64,000 bases of DNA from Catenaria anguillulae PL171 (lineage: Eukaryota; Blastocladiomycota; Blastocladiomycetes; Blastocladiales; Catenariaceae): positions 62,001-126,000 of the forward strand of contig MCFL01000042.1 in assembly GCA_002102555.1 (NCBI GenBank), in the 5' to 3' direction. Position numbers and translations under genes: made by a program. The first letter of the stretch is position 1. Every line of letters starts with the position of its first letter. The notes under the pieces were generated by a model. The model was given only the letters and a program-made list of their open reading frames with translations, was not told the DNA's origin and made no database searches. Positions 19,508 through 30,894 of this stretch are shown here, in pieces.

Positions 19508-22424
19508 TCAACTTACTGCCGCGGCTGCTGCCGCGGCCGATGTGATAATGACCTTGGCATCCGAATCAAAGCCGCAAGCGCATTCGTGAATCTTGACCAC
19601 AATCTCCTTGACCAAACGCCGCCTCTCAATCCAATCCACTCTTGGACCCGTGAAAAGGCGAGCGGCATGAGCCGCCGGATTCTGGCCATGCAAAGGCACC
19701 AGAGCCGTAATAAGTGTGGCAACAGCACGAAAGTGTGGGTCGTCGAACTGTGGATCAGGGTACTTGGGCAACAATCGAAACACGTGCGGGGCGAGCGTCG
19801 TGTCGACAACACGAAGAAGAAGAAGAGCTTGGGCTCGAAGAGTCAAGAGCAAGTGCGAAATGGCGGACTCATTCGCAATGAGCTCGTCCTTGATGCGCTT
19901 GAGATACTCTGGCAGTGGAAGCGAGTTGAGCGGCTGTTGCCTCTTCTTGGTTGACTTGCGGCTCGCATCCGGGAAGTCCACATCAACCGTGCACTTGGAC
20001 AGCAGCTGATGCATGGCCCCAACCTTGATTGGGTGCGTGCCCGCATCCGCAAACGGCTTGAGCACGGCATGGCAAACCGGGGATATTGTCTCATCCACGA
20101 GCCGCCACAGCGACCAGTCCTGTTGCCGAAACTTGACGTATCGCACCGACTTTGCGCGGCCCGCTGGCGGCGACACATTCAACGCGAGGCTTGCGCTTGA
20201 CAGGCCAAGCCGGTGGGAAAAGGCCTTCCACACATCCACCATTTCCGTTGGATCCCGACCAACAAACACCTTGTGCTTTCCGCCCACAAGCTCAAAAAAC
20301 TTGTCCATCCGCGGCCACCACCCGCCGCCGCTGCCGTCCGCGTAACAATCCTTGCCCAGGTTCAGCCCCAGATCTCGCATGCACAACGACACGGCCACGT
20401 ACACAAATGCGCCCAGGTGAACGTACTGGGCTCGATCCTCCATTTCGCACGCATACTTGCGCGCGAGTGCGTACGCGCCACCTGAGAGCATCCCGGCGGC
20501 CCATGGATGCAGGGGAAGCAGTTTCTGGCAATTGACCAAACCCGTGTCTTGCAGCCATGGCGCCGGGTGGATGAATCGAGCAAGAATCTTGTTATACACG
20601 GTCGAGGGCAAAGACTGGTCTATAGAGAGGCAGGCCGAGAAGCCGTTGGAAAGCACGTTCATGGGGTCGAAAAAGTCAACCATGACGCGCCCAAACACGA
20701 GGTCGTTGGTGCGGCGGCGCGCCATCCGGTCCAGGCAGAGGTAGACCCGGAGCGCAAATAGTTTGGGAAGCGGGATCGGATCGCTTGTGGTGAAGATGGT
20801 GTCAAGCGTATCAAGAATGGGAATGTGGGCTTGAGCACTGCCCCTGTGGACGAATCCAAAGGGCGATGAGCACCTACACTAGATGGTAAACGAGGAGGGG
20901 TGGAAAGAGAAAAACGTACAGTATGTGCTCCACCTCCTGCCAAGCGTAATACAAGCACCGTAACGCCTCCATATCCCGAACAAGCTCTTCCATGTTGGTC
21001 GTCATCCACGCCGCAACTTCTTGAGAGGCATTGGCAATGTGCGGTGGGTCCGCCACATCCGCTGGGCCAAAGGCACAGTCCTTGAAATTACTACGCTTGA
21101 AAGCTCGGCGTAGCGACGCGGCAACCACTTGCTCTCCCAAACACGTTGCGCTCGTCATGACGAACATGGCCCGCTTAACCGCCGTTTCACGGATCGCAGA
21201 TTGATAATCCTCGATTCGGTCGCCCTGGAAAGCCTTTGCGCGGAGTAGATCGGTCCGTTGAGCATGAAGCGCCGTCATGGAGAACAGCAAATCAGAATAG
21301 GCAAACTCATTGGCCATGTAATCCGGGTAAGCCACACAAATCTCAGCGTGCTCGGCTTGGATCTTGTCGACGGCAGCCGTTGTGGCAAGGCCAGCCACCT
21401 GCTGAGACGGCAAGTTGTGCACAAAGTGGTCGTTCCACATATGCGTAACGAAACGGGTGACGTGCAACATGTTGGTCAGGTGGGTCGAGTAGGCGTTGAT
21501 GAAAGCCATCGGGTCATCGTCTTGAATGTGATAAATTCGGCGCGAGGCCGGGGAGGTGTTGAGCTTGGGATTTGGTGCGCGAGATTTGTGCGAGCGAGTG
21601 GTGTGCGTGTGCGTGAAAGCCGCAAGGCCCATCTCGTTGACGACATCCCAGTCATCCTCCAGCTCCTCCTCGGCAGTGTCGTCTCGAGTGCTTGCATGGG
21701 CACTGTCATCCGCCAGCGGCGAGTACCGGCCTGCATTCAACTCGAGCACCGAATCCACCTTGGCCAATGCGCCACGAACCGTTCGGCGACAAACCCGTTT
21801 CTCGAATATACAAACTACCTCCTCGAGAATGGCAATAAAGTGGGCGTGCGACTTGTTGCTCCTTTCCATTAAATTGCCATCGTCTCTGACACCCACACGG
21901 GCTGCCGCCGAGGCCGATCCCGGCCGTGTGTTGAGCTTGAACCACTCGCCACACTGGCGGCGGGCGCAGATGGCTCGCTTGGCCCAGTCGAGAACCCGAG
22001 GCGGTACGGTAGCGGACGGGTTGCTCGAGCTAGCGATAAACTTTGCGAGCGTGACAAAGTCGGCCGTGCTGAAGTATGTTGTAACGGCTTTCGGCGGTCG
22101 CGAGCCGTCCGCTGCACTTTGCGATTGTGGATTGGAACCCGAAGCCGATGATGGCACTTGGTCTGCAGCCTGTGGAGCACGCACTTTGCCCTTGCGTTGG
22201 CGTACTGATTTCGGATTCGGCTGTGCCGCGGCCGGGCTGGGTTTCGTGAGCTGCGAGTAGCCAAGTGATTCGGCCGTTCGACCGAGCCAGGATGCCAGCT
22301 TGTCGGTGTTACGCTTGTAACGCTGGTACGGCTCGATGAGGAATGCGGGAAGCTTGCTGGGTTCGTGCCGTGCGTTGCTCCGAGTGCTTGACATTATGTG
22401 TGGAAGATTATTACTTGTGGACAT
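19508..22424 (-). CDS. DUF6604-type fungal protein
   Basis: Two exons (20920-22424 and 19508-20843; 76-bp intron with donor GTACGT) give 946 residues. The N-terminus (LPAFLIEPYQRYKRNTDKLA followed by SWLGRTAESLGY) fits the pattern of the fungal DUF6604 domain, in which a Tyr-rich helix precedes a Trp-containing KxxTxxFxxWL helix. A linker rich in Ser, Pro and Lys follows, and then a long, mostly helical body through the second exon. No catalytic motif is seen. Function is unknown for the family; members are large and poorly conserved outside the N-terminus. The second exon joins exactly in frame (HIL then GSAQAHIP). The protein ends in a run of alanines. The start could also be the second in-frame ATG ten codons downstream. 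Confidence 0.75.
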
Positions 22425-22880
22425 GATAGCATGGTTGTTGAAACGACATCCGAGTCAGCAAGCAACCGGCTTGGAGACTTGCCGTTGGAGCCGCATGGAC
22501 ACCGAAATCGCGAACAGAGCTGTTTAGCTTCTTGGCTTCGGGAATCAAGACATGAAATAAAGACATGTACCAAACCAGCCGGCCGGGTACAAATTGGGAA
22601 GACCGCTTTGGATTGGACGACTGAACGAATGGAGAGCACTCAGGCTTCAACCCGGACCTTGACCTGCTCTGACGCGAATTAAATACCAGCACCAGCAGCA
22701 TGATGGCAAAAGCACACGAGCATAAAACCAGCAACCGCATTTCATAAATGTGAGGATATTGTACAATAGAGAAAGTTCGCGCCGCCCATGCCAGTCAGCT
22801 GAAACGTGCGGAGAAGGAGGCAAAGGTAAGGGAATGAGCAATCGATTCGCGCGTCCACATGTGGGAAACGAGTATGATTC
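22425..22880. other. Intergenic, no gene seen
   Basis: Upstream flank of the DUF6604-type gene. No supported feature. Confidence 0.5.
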
Positions 22881-23830
22881 CTGCTATGAGTGGACGAAAA
22901 AGTGAGCGTACCTCGACGGCAGAAAAACCTTTTGGGCCCTTGGCCACGTAAAAATCGGCACGTTGGTCTTTGTAGATCTTGACGTGAGAGCCATCGGACA
23001 CGGCAGTTGACGGGCGACCGAGTTGAGTGTGGTGGAAGAAGACTATGGAGATGATGATAAAAACTGCAAATGAGCGGATAATTGCGGGAAAGGAGGAGCT
23101 GCGGAATCTATCGGGAAAGCCAAAATGGCATGATACGTACGTTTTTGCTCCGTCAAGTGGAAGCACAAATCCTATCGGCGCGATCGCTCCAAAGCCCTTT
23201 TGCAATTTGTACGCCTGGACAATGCTTGCCATCCAAAGCCAACTCCCTCGCGATCCTTGCTCGTTTCCCGCAACACTTTGAGCGTATGCTCCTACATGCC
23301 AACAATCTCGCGCAAACCTCGCCCGTCACGGCTGAATGCATTAGCCATATCCCGCGCAACGGTCAGTTGGCGTCGCGCGCGCAAGCCCCCAAGCGCAATA
23401 TCAGAAAGCTCAGTGACGAGCAAGCGACGTTCGGCCGCAAATTTGGCGTGCGCTTGCTTGAGATCCATGGCGTCCATCTTGGTCGCCATGTCCAAGGACA
23501 TGCCCAGCTTGTGGGCCTCGTATTCTGCGGCCGTCTAGAGTTTGGCCGCCAGCGTTTCCGTGTCAGCCCGCATGGCCGACATCTTGGGCATCCCTTGGTC
23601 GGCGCAGCGCGTCGTGCGCGCTCTGAAGTAAATGCCGCGCGTAATTTCATTGCGTCTTGTCCTGTTCCAGCGCCTCTATCTTGTCGGTGAGTGCCGTGAT
23701 TAACGCGCGCGAATGCAATACCTCGTGCTCAACGTTGTGGATATGAATCGCTGCTGCTATGGTCGACCGCTCGAGTTGACGGCGAACCTTGCCCAACTCT
23801 TCTTGCACGTAGAAAACATAGGAATTAGCA
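22881..23830 (-). pseudogene. Decayed coiled-coil gene
   Basis: On the minus strand, long heptad-type helical segments appear in sequence but in shifting frames. VQEELGKVRRQLERSTIAAA, near 23810, ends in a stop after KTQ. MSAMRADTETLAAKL is followed by an in-frame TAG near 23536. The next segment, MSLDMATKMDAMDLKQAHAK, runs to a stop near 23292. A segment with a possible donor GTACGT near 23140 comes next, and then IYKDQRADFYVAKGPKGF. The order and direction are consistent and the composition is clearly that of a coiled coil, yet at least three breaks prevent a single reading. I cannot name the family. Some breaks could be assembly errors of the kind seen in other genes of this window, but a TAG stop inside the helix argues for true decay. 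Confidence 0.4.
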
Positions 23831-24728
23831 TGCTCCTACACAATGACTTAGTGCCTTGTCAGTCCTTGAGGCGGCCTTTCAATTGGATAACTGTCGACTC
23901 CCAACCTACGGACGTCTTGGCCGCGTCAGAACATTGCCAGGTCAGTTGTGGCGGGGCAATTTCGAGTTTTTGTTGGCGAACAAGTAGTGCCACGATCGCG
24001 GGGTGGGCGGGGGGGGGGGGGGGCGGCGCCGCCGGCGAACGAGTGAGCGAACAGTGTATCCATGGGCGGCTGTGCGGGCGTGGGTGGGCGGCCATGGGAA
24101 GAGTTGGCGGAAAGCATGCGGCAGGTTCAGGTGTGGCGAGTCCGCAGCATGCGGGGGAGGGGAAGGCGTCCGAATGGAGGGTCGGAATGAAAGGGCAGCC
24201 ACCAAGATCTGCCGGGATCAGGCGTTTACGCTGGTGCGGCCGGCGGCCGGCAGGCAGTGGGCCACGGTCACGGACGTCGAGACAACATGCAGCGGCGATG
24301 CATTGCTGAGGGTTTCATTGGCGGAGGCGACGTTGGCGTTGACTGCCGCAGTCCGCGCTCGTGAGCGAATTAACGAGCAGCACATTATGTTCCTAGGTAC
24401 CAGCATTGAGCCTGATCTCGGATGAAGCCTTGACGGACTTGCGTAGCAGACGCAGTCGCCGCTCCAGCTCAGCATGTACGCCTAAGTTACAGGGAATGAG
24501 GAATACATGTAAAAGATGGACCAGCACGCGACCGATGCGTGTCAAAAGCGGGGCAGGAGGAAATGTACATACACAAGGAAGAGAAAGACACTAGGCAGGA
24601 ATGGCAGAGCAGAGTGGGAGGAGCATGGGAGGCGGAAGCAGCACTCTCTCAAGCAACAGCGAAAAACACAAAGCAAACGAATCCGCAGGATACTTGTGTT
24701 TGTGTGCGTCCACGACCGAGCCCTTGTC
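23831..24728. other. Intergenic with a G15 tract, no gene seen
   Basis: It contains a run of 15 G at 24009-24023 inside a GGC-rich patch. Pro-rich frames on the minus strand here are a by-product of that composition. No splice-supported gene was found. Confidence 0.5.
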
Positions 24729-26007
24729 TCACCCAATGATGGACGGATTCATGCTCTCGTACTGTGGCCGCCCACCCTGCGCCTTGTTGCCCGCCACTGG
24801 ATTCTCCATGCGCGTCCTGTTCCCGGTATCGCAAGTCAGGGCATCCGTCCCACCAACAAGGAATTTGTCAAAAGTGAAACAAAGAAAGCGAAACGTACTT
24901 TCCCCATGCCGCCTTGAACGCCTGCCCCTCAATCACATGCTCGCCCTCCATTGCCTTTTCCGCCGCCTCGCGCGTCGCAAAGTTGACATATGCGCACCGC
25001 TTGGCCACCGATACAACAACCGACACCACGTCGCCGTAGCCGGCGAAATGGTCGCGCAGCGCAGGCTCGTTGGTGGCGGATGCGGGAAGTGATGACACGA
25101 GCAAGGTCGACGAGTGCGATTGCGCGGCTTGGTGCTGCTGGATGTGGCGGCCTTGGATGGCGCGAGCACCTGGGGCGGCGGGTGCGAGCGAGGCAGAAGG
25201 AAGGGTAGGCGAAGATGCTTGGTGTTTGGCGAGGAATTCGGCAAGTTTTTCCTTGTTCTTGGGCAACTCGTGACTGGATGGAAATAATGGCAAAAGTCAG
25301 CACGTTGTGGCAAGAAAAAAAGAAAATGAAAAAGTATTGACGAACCGATAAGAACACTCCTTGCCCCTCGGACACTTACCCTTCAACCACAAGCTGCAAA
25401 TGGGCGGCCGCTTACTGCCACCACCGGATCCACCATACGGACTTGCCGCCTCCTTTGCCATCTTGCGCATCGTTTCCTTTGCCACGCTCTCGACCTTACC
25501 ATAATCCACCATGCCCGTGCCCGTCTTTGACAAGTTTTGCTCAGCAGCCCTGAGCAGCCACTGGCGGTTGTGATCGTTGCTCGTGTTTGCGCCGGAATCC
25601 AAGCCCAGCACAGCGTCGCGGACCCTGGTCGACAGCCCAAACTCGAGGTCAAGGATGCACGACTGGCAGGCATTCTTGAGCTTTGCACACGAGGTGCAGA
25701 TTTCCGTGCGGCGAATGCGCTGGCCGGGGCCGGGCGACCACCGGAAGGTGGTGAATGGGCGAGAGCACGACTTGCATTGAGCACCTTGGGGCTGGCGGGT
25801 CATGCGCATGTACGGGTTGGTGCCGAGGCACGGTTCGCAGACGATGGGGAATTCCTGTGAAAGAAATGTGATGTATTTGGAGATTTTAAAATGAGGGTGA
25901 ATCAACGAAAAGCAACGTCAGGACAAGAAGTTATTACAGACCACTTGAGCTTCGGCATCGGTGGCCGAAGCGGCGGCGGGGGCGGCGGTTGTCGATGACA
26001 TGGACAT
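24729..26007 (-). CDS. SLT11: Pre-mRNA splicing factor RBM22/SLT11 (Ecm2) type
   Basis: Four exons (25942-26007, 25346-25854, 24899-25273, 24729-24816) give 345 residues. Architecture matches RBM22/Slt11: a cysteine-rich N-terminal zinc module (FPIVCEPCLG, CKSCSRPFT, CTSCAKLKNACQSC), a CCCH zinc finger (ICSLWLKGKCPRGKECSYRH split across an intron), and an RRM with the RNP2-like STLLVSSLP and RNP1-like CAYVNFAT. These proteins bind the U6 ISL/U2-U6 RNA of the catalytic spliceosome within the NineTeen-related complex and help shape the active site. Human RBM22 is about 420 residues, so this form has a shorter tail. The first exon encodes only a 22-residue Ala/Thr-rich leader, and all three introns close in phase. 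Nuclear, essential in yeast double mutants, expected housekeeping expression. Confidence 0.92.
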
Positions 26008-26336
26008 GGCGGTGAGCAGACAGAGAGGCAAAGACGAGTCGAGGGCAAGACACTGGAATGAATGCTCAGGGTAGGAAAAGTCGGGTGCAAAGCTCGGGTC
26101 CAGTCACGCTATGTCCATGGCATGAAGAGCGAAACTTTCAACTTTTGTCATCACCGATTGATGGAATGATGAGTCGTCGAGTCTGACTCGGTCGAGGTGG
26201 CAGGTGGTCGCATGGACATGGACCACCACGAGCGTGAAAGAGTAGGTACATGGCAATGTGGCGTGAGGCTGTAGCGGCCGTCAAGGCAGTGTCATGCAGA
26301 CGAAAAGACACTGTCAGTGGCTGCCGCGATGCGATG

Positions 26337-26370
<34 letters not shown>

Positions 26371-26605
26371 CCATGGGCAGACTCAGGCATTGCATATGTG
26401 CGCACGCAAAGGATCAGCAAATAAATAGAGTGGGCCGCCGATCCCTTCTCGCTTACGAATGTGCTCTGCTTCGCTGCCCATCACTCCGCATGCATGACTT
26501 GAATTGAAACATTGAAATTGATCAATCATGGCATGTCCAAAACCCACAGTCCATGTACACAAATACAGGAAATCACTCAACTCAAAGCATTGTCAGCTCA
26601 CCACC
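26008..26605. other. Divergent promoter region, RBM22-like and LRRCC1-like genes
   Basis: The two genes diverge from here. The stretch contains the A33 tract annotated separately. No gene is seen. Confidence 0.5.
26337..26369 (+). repeat. Homopolymer of 33 A
   Basis: An uninterrupted run of 33 A in a GC-rich neighbourhood, within the intergenic spacer about 240 bp upstream of the LRR/coiled-coil gene. It may be a nucleosome-excluding promoter element or the tail of an old retrocopy. I see no recognisable body or target-site duplication beside it. Confidence 0.9.
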
Positions 26606-27796
26606 ATGAATACCCCACTGTCGCTCTCACGCATCGCTGCGGGCATTTCCTCGCTGCACCACCTTGACGCGCTTCTCTTCCCACCTCCACCTGCTCCAGG
26701 TTCTGCCTCACCCAACAATCAAAGCGACAATGACGACCAGGACCCCATGATATCGCCCATCCGCCACCTCAACCTGCACGCTAACCGCATTACTCATTTG
26801 GAATCCTCTGTCCTCTCGCGCCTGCGTCTCCTCGTCTCACTTGACCTCTCCTCCAATGCCCTTGTTAACGACAACAACCATGCCTTCCCACCTCTTCCGC
26901 ATCTACAGTCGCTCAACTTGGCCTCCAATCAGGTCTGCGCGCCTTTCTTTTTTTTCTGTCCATACACCTTTCCATCGATTAAACATTCACACACTCGCCG
27001 CTTCAGCTGCTCAGTTGACCGCCATTCCAGCATTCACTCACGTCCCGTGTTTACGTCGATTGATTCTCGCTTACAACTCGATCCAGTCGCTCAATGGCAT
27101 TGTCCACTTGCACGGCCAGGCATCTCAGTTGGAGATTTTGGACCTGCAGTCCAATCGTATCGCATCACCTGCAGAATTGTACCTGCTCTCCGGTCTCGTC
27201 GTACGTTTTTTCTCACGTCGCTCTCGATATGCCGGTAGTTACAGCTCAACCGTTTCAATTCATCATGTATGCATAGAAACTACGTCACTTGCACCTCGAT
27301 AACAATCCTGTTCTCACGGCCACCGCTTCTTCCGACTCCAGTCAGTCCACAACACACCTCACTTGGTCCATCCTGCCCACCTTGTTCTCGCTTGACGGCC
27401 ATGACCGTGTTGGCGCTCCCGTCGACAATTGCTCAATGAATCTAGAGTTTATGCTTGCCGGTTCCTCATCATCACCTCCGCTACGACTCCTTGGTCCTGT
27501 CCCGCAGCCACCGCCCGCACCAGAAATGCGACTGTCGGCACCTCAAGTATCACCAACTGCGCACGACCCTGCCTCATACCATCAACAACAACAGCACCAA
27601 CAGCACCAACAACAGCAGCAAGATATGCAATCTGCACTCGTCGACCTCAAATCGCTCCTCGCCGACTTTCTCACCAACAAACCCGCTCCGGCACCCACTT
27701 TGGCCGCCGCCACAGCTCCTCCCGTGCAACACATCAAGGAACACGATGCCCTCAAAGCACAGCTCAAGGCCATGAAAAAACACCTTGCTAAGCTCG

Positions 27797-27827
<31 letters not shown>

Positions 27828-29699
27828 AGTCGTCGCACCAAAGCCTCCTCCACCCACCAGCCCTCCAGCACCGCCAATGCCCGAAGCCCTCAAGTCGCTT
27901 GAATCCGAACTCGCACACCTGCACGCGCTCGACGCGCAACGCACCCAAGATCTCAAATCACTCACCGAGGCTCTGCGCGCCGAGCGTGCGCGCGTGGCTC
28001 AGTTGGAACAACAACTGCAATCCGAGCGCCAAGCACGACATGATGTGGAGCAAGCGTACGAAGCGGCCAAGCGCAAACATCAGGATGCACACAACGAGGT
28101 GGGCAAGTGGAAGGCTGTGGCACGTAGCGTGGCGAGCGAGAGGGACAAGTATGATGAGGCGAGGAATCGGGTGGCAGAGATGCAGGAGCATGTGATGCAG
28201 CTCAAGACCGAGTTGTATTCGCTAAATGCACAGCTCGAGCAAGCGCAGGCGCACGCAAAGGAGGCCGAACGTGGATTTACAACGCGATTGGATGAGGCTC
28301 TCAAGTACGCATCCGCTCGCCTCAAACTGCTTGCCGGCCAATATGACTGACCCATCACTGAATGTAACCAGGCACGAGCGCGCCTCGCACGACCACGTCC
28401 TCTCGGAACTCAAATCCGCCCACGCCCAAGTCATCTCGACCTTGCACGCGCAACTTGCCGCTGCCCGCGCACAAATCGACCAAGCAGACCACACACACTC
28501 GCGGCACTCGTCCGTAGCGCAATCCCAGCTCGACTTGCTGCAATCCGACCTTACCAAATTCAAATCCCAGGCTGAATCGGCCACGGCCAAACTCGCCGCC
28601 GCTTCCATCGAAGCCACACAGCTACGTGCTGCGGTTGCACAGCTCCAGACGGAACGCCTCGCGCTCAGGGACGCCGTCAAGACCCAACAGGCACACGTGA
28701 CGCAGCTGAACCAGAGCTTGGCCGATGTCGAGCGCTTGTATGAATCGCGCGTGGCTAAAGTCAAGGAAAAGCTTCGGGCGGCGACACAGGCCGGTATGGC
28801 GGCGCAAGCGCAGACCAAGCGGTGCGAGGACGAGTTGGCGCATGTTCGCATGGAGGAGGCGAGGTGGCGCGAGAGGTGCGGCGAGTTGGAACGCAGGGTG
28901 GAGGAATTGCGAGGGGTCAAGGAGGAGGTCGAGCGGGTCAGGAGGGAGGTGGAGGCCGCGAGGCAAGTGGCGGCAATCAAGGATAAGCAGGTAGCGGACC
29001 AGGCAGAGACCATCAAGCATTTGAAGGGCACGCTGGCGGCCAAGGTGGCAGAGTTTCAGGACGTGAGCCGCAAGGTCGATGGCGTGAGGGAGTTGGAATT
29101 TGAGGTATGAACCGCTTTATTTTCTTGTTTTGCTGCCACTGCTGTCGACTGACTGGGCAATTCTGTAGATTCAAACACGCGACCGCGACATTCAAAGACT
29201 CGAAGACCTCGTCACAGAATACCGCTCGGAACGCAACGCCGCCCGGTCTCAAGTCGCACACTTGCAATCCAAGCTCGACGACCAAGCCGAAGCACTTGCC
29301 GTGATTGAGACCGAAGCAGCGTCCATGCGGTCGACGCTTGCCGCCAAACTCGCACACCTTGAGCGCCAGCTCGATGAGCACCGCTCGGCTCACGCGATCG
29401 AAGTCAAAGAGCTCAAGCGGGTGGCGGTGGAGGCCAGAGAGAGGGTCAGGGAGGCCGAAGAGGCGAGTCATGCGTGGCGCGAGAGGGGTGAGCGGGCAGA
29501 GGCCAAGGTGAGGGAGGTTCAAGAGCAGGGGAAAATGGAGAGGGATGCGTTGGAGAGGGAGGTCAAGGAGGGAAAGGCAAAGTTGGACGAGGTGCTGGCC
29601 AAGTGGAATCGAGTATGTCACATGTTTATGGGCGAGGCAGGAGCCACGCCTGCGTCCAGTGGGAATATGAGTGGCGGCATGGTTGGCGTTGGGACTTGA
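26606..29699 (+). CDS. LRRCC1-like leucine-rich-repeat and coiled-coil protein
   Basis: Five exons (26606-26932, 27015-27200, 27277-28304, 28372-29104, 29169-29699) give 934 residues and close in phase. Residues about 50-220 carry five to six leucine-rich repeats (LNLHANRITHLES, LVSLDLSSNAL, LQSLNLASNQLTAIP, LRRLILAYNSIQSLNG, LEILDLQSNRI, LRHLHLDNNP). A Pro/Gln/His-rich linker with CAA/CAG runs follows. The remaining 600 residues are almost continuous coiled coil. This layout and length match LRRCC1 (CLERC), a protein of the distal centriole and basal body needed for spindle-pole integrity and cilium assembly. In a zoosporic fungus it would be expected at the kinetosome. Other LRR plus coiled-coil centrosomal proteins cannot be excluded. 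It converges with the RNA cyclase gene, with 70 bp between the stops. Confidence 0.78.
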
Positions 29700-29769
29700 A
29701 CTCTTCTCTTTTGGTTGCAATTCAACTTGCACGTTCTATGTCAAATGCAATTTGTATTGAGCAATGGAA

Positions 29770-30894
29770 TCACTTTTGCACCGACCCTGGAATACACCGA
29801 ATCACATTCCTGCCCTCGACTGCCTCTACCTGAAACTCGGCACTCGTAAAGACCTGGGCAAAATGAATAGCTGTGCGCGTATGCAACGAAAGCTCGCCCG
29901 TGACAATCGATGACGGTGAATGAGCGAGTGCCATAAAGATGATGAGCTGGTCCTGCTGATACTCGTCCACAACGTGTGCTGCGCTATGCTCGTACTCTTG
30001 CAGGGCAAGTTGGACCATATGCTTGATGGACTTTTGAATGCCGTCATTGCCCTTCTTTTTGGTCCAAGTTGATAAATTGGAGCCAACCGAGACGACTTGA
30101 CCGGTATCAGCGCACTTGTCGATGAGCATCATGCCCATGGCGCCAGACTTGAGCTTGCCGCCAGCTGCGGTCGAAATGTTGCAAGTATCCACAGTAAATG
30201 CCGGCAACGATTCGGCAACGCTGGTCGTGAGCATGCCCAGCACGTCCTCGGACATGCTACCCGTGAGCACACACAACTGGGATCCATCCGCTGGTGACTC
30301 CTTTCCAACCCACTCAATCCCTTGAATCCGCTGGCCGTTTCCCAGCGGAACAACCGACAGCGTCACCTCGCCACCGCCCGCAGGCATGTACCCGCGCGCT
30401 GCCACGTCAATCGATGCACAGACGCCCATGGTCCGTAGCCGCGGGAACAGTACGCTCGACAAGTAATCCATTGGCGGCGAAAACGGGACATCTGTTCCGC
30501 CAGTTACCACTACCTTGAAAGGCCCCGGTCCCGGGGCGTGCAACAAAATCGGCAGCAGGGCTTGAATCACGAGCGAACACGCGCCTGCCGAGCCGATATC
30601 AACCCGTAGCCCCGTGGCGGGAATCTCAACCAGTGGGCCAGGGACGTATGTGAGCTCTGTCGATCCGACGCTTGCGCCCTCGACTTGGGCATTGCACAAC
30701 GAGGCTGCAGCGAGAATACCCGCGAGATGTTGCTTGCGCAAGCCAGGTGTGGACCGCCCGCCGCGAATGTTGGTGATGCGGATGGGTCGGCGTTGGATGG
30801 TCGCGTAGGCGATTGAGTTGCGCAGGATTTGGCCGCCGCCCTCGAGGATGTTGCCTTGGATGGAGAGTATATGCATGGGCGAGGAGGAGGTCAT
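29770..30894 (-). CDS. RTCA: RNA 3'-terminal phosphate cyclase
   Basis: A single exon of 374 residues from the ATG at 30894. An upstream in-frame ATG would add a Ser/Pro-rich leader of 74 residues, which I judge to be untranslated. Family hallmarks include GNILEGGGQILRNSIA near the N-terminus, NIRGGRSTPGLRKQHLAG, GSAGACSLVIQALLP, RGYMPAGGGEV and, near the C-terminus, LHTRTAIHFAQ, which carries the catalytic histidine adenylated during the reaction. The enzyme converts RNA 3'-phosphates to 2',3'-cyclic phosphates using ATP, and in other eukaryotes acts in RNA repair and processing, mainly in the nucleus. The Rcl1 paralogue lacks the catalytic histidine; its presence here argues for RtcA rather than Rcl1. 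Confidence 0.93.
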   Translation of the reverse strand: MTSSSPMHILSIQGNILEGGGQILRNSIAYATIQRRPIRITNIRGGRSTPGLRKQHLAGILAAASLCNAQVEGASVGSTELTYVPGPLVEIPATGLRVDIGSAGACSLVIQALLPILLHAPGPGPFKVVVTGGTDVPFSPPMDYLSSVLFPRLRTMGVCASIDVAARGYMPAGGGEVTLSVVPLGNGQRIQGIEWVGKESPADGSQLCVLTGSMSEDVLGMLTTSVAESLPAFTVDTCNISTAAGGKLKSGAMGMMLIDKCADTGQVVSVGSNLSTWTKKKGNDGIQKSIKHMVQLALQEYEHSAAHVVDEYQQDQLIIFMALAHSPSSIVTGELSLHTRTAIHFAQVFTSAEFQVEAVEGRNVIRCIPGSVQK

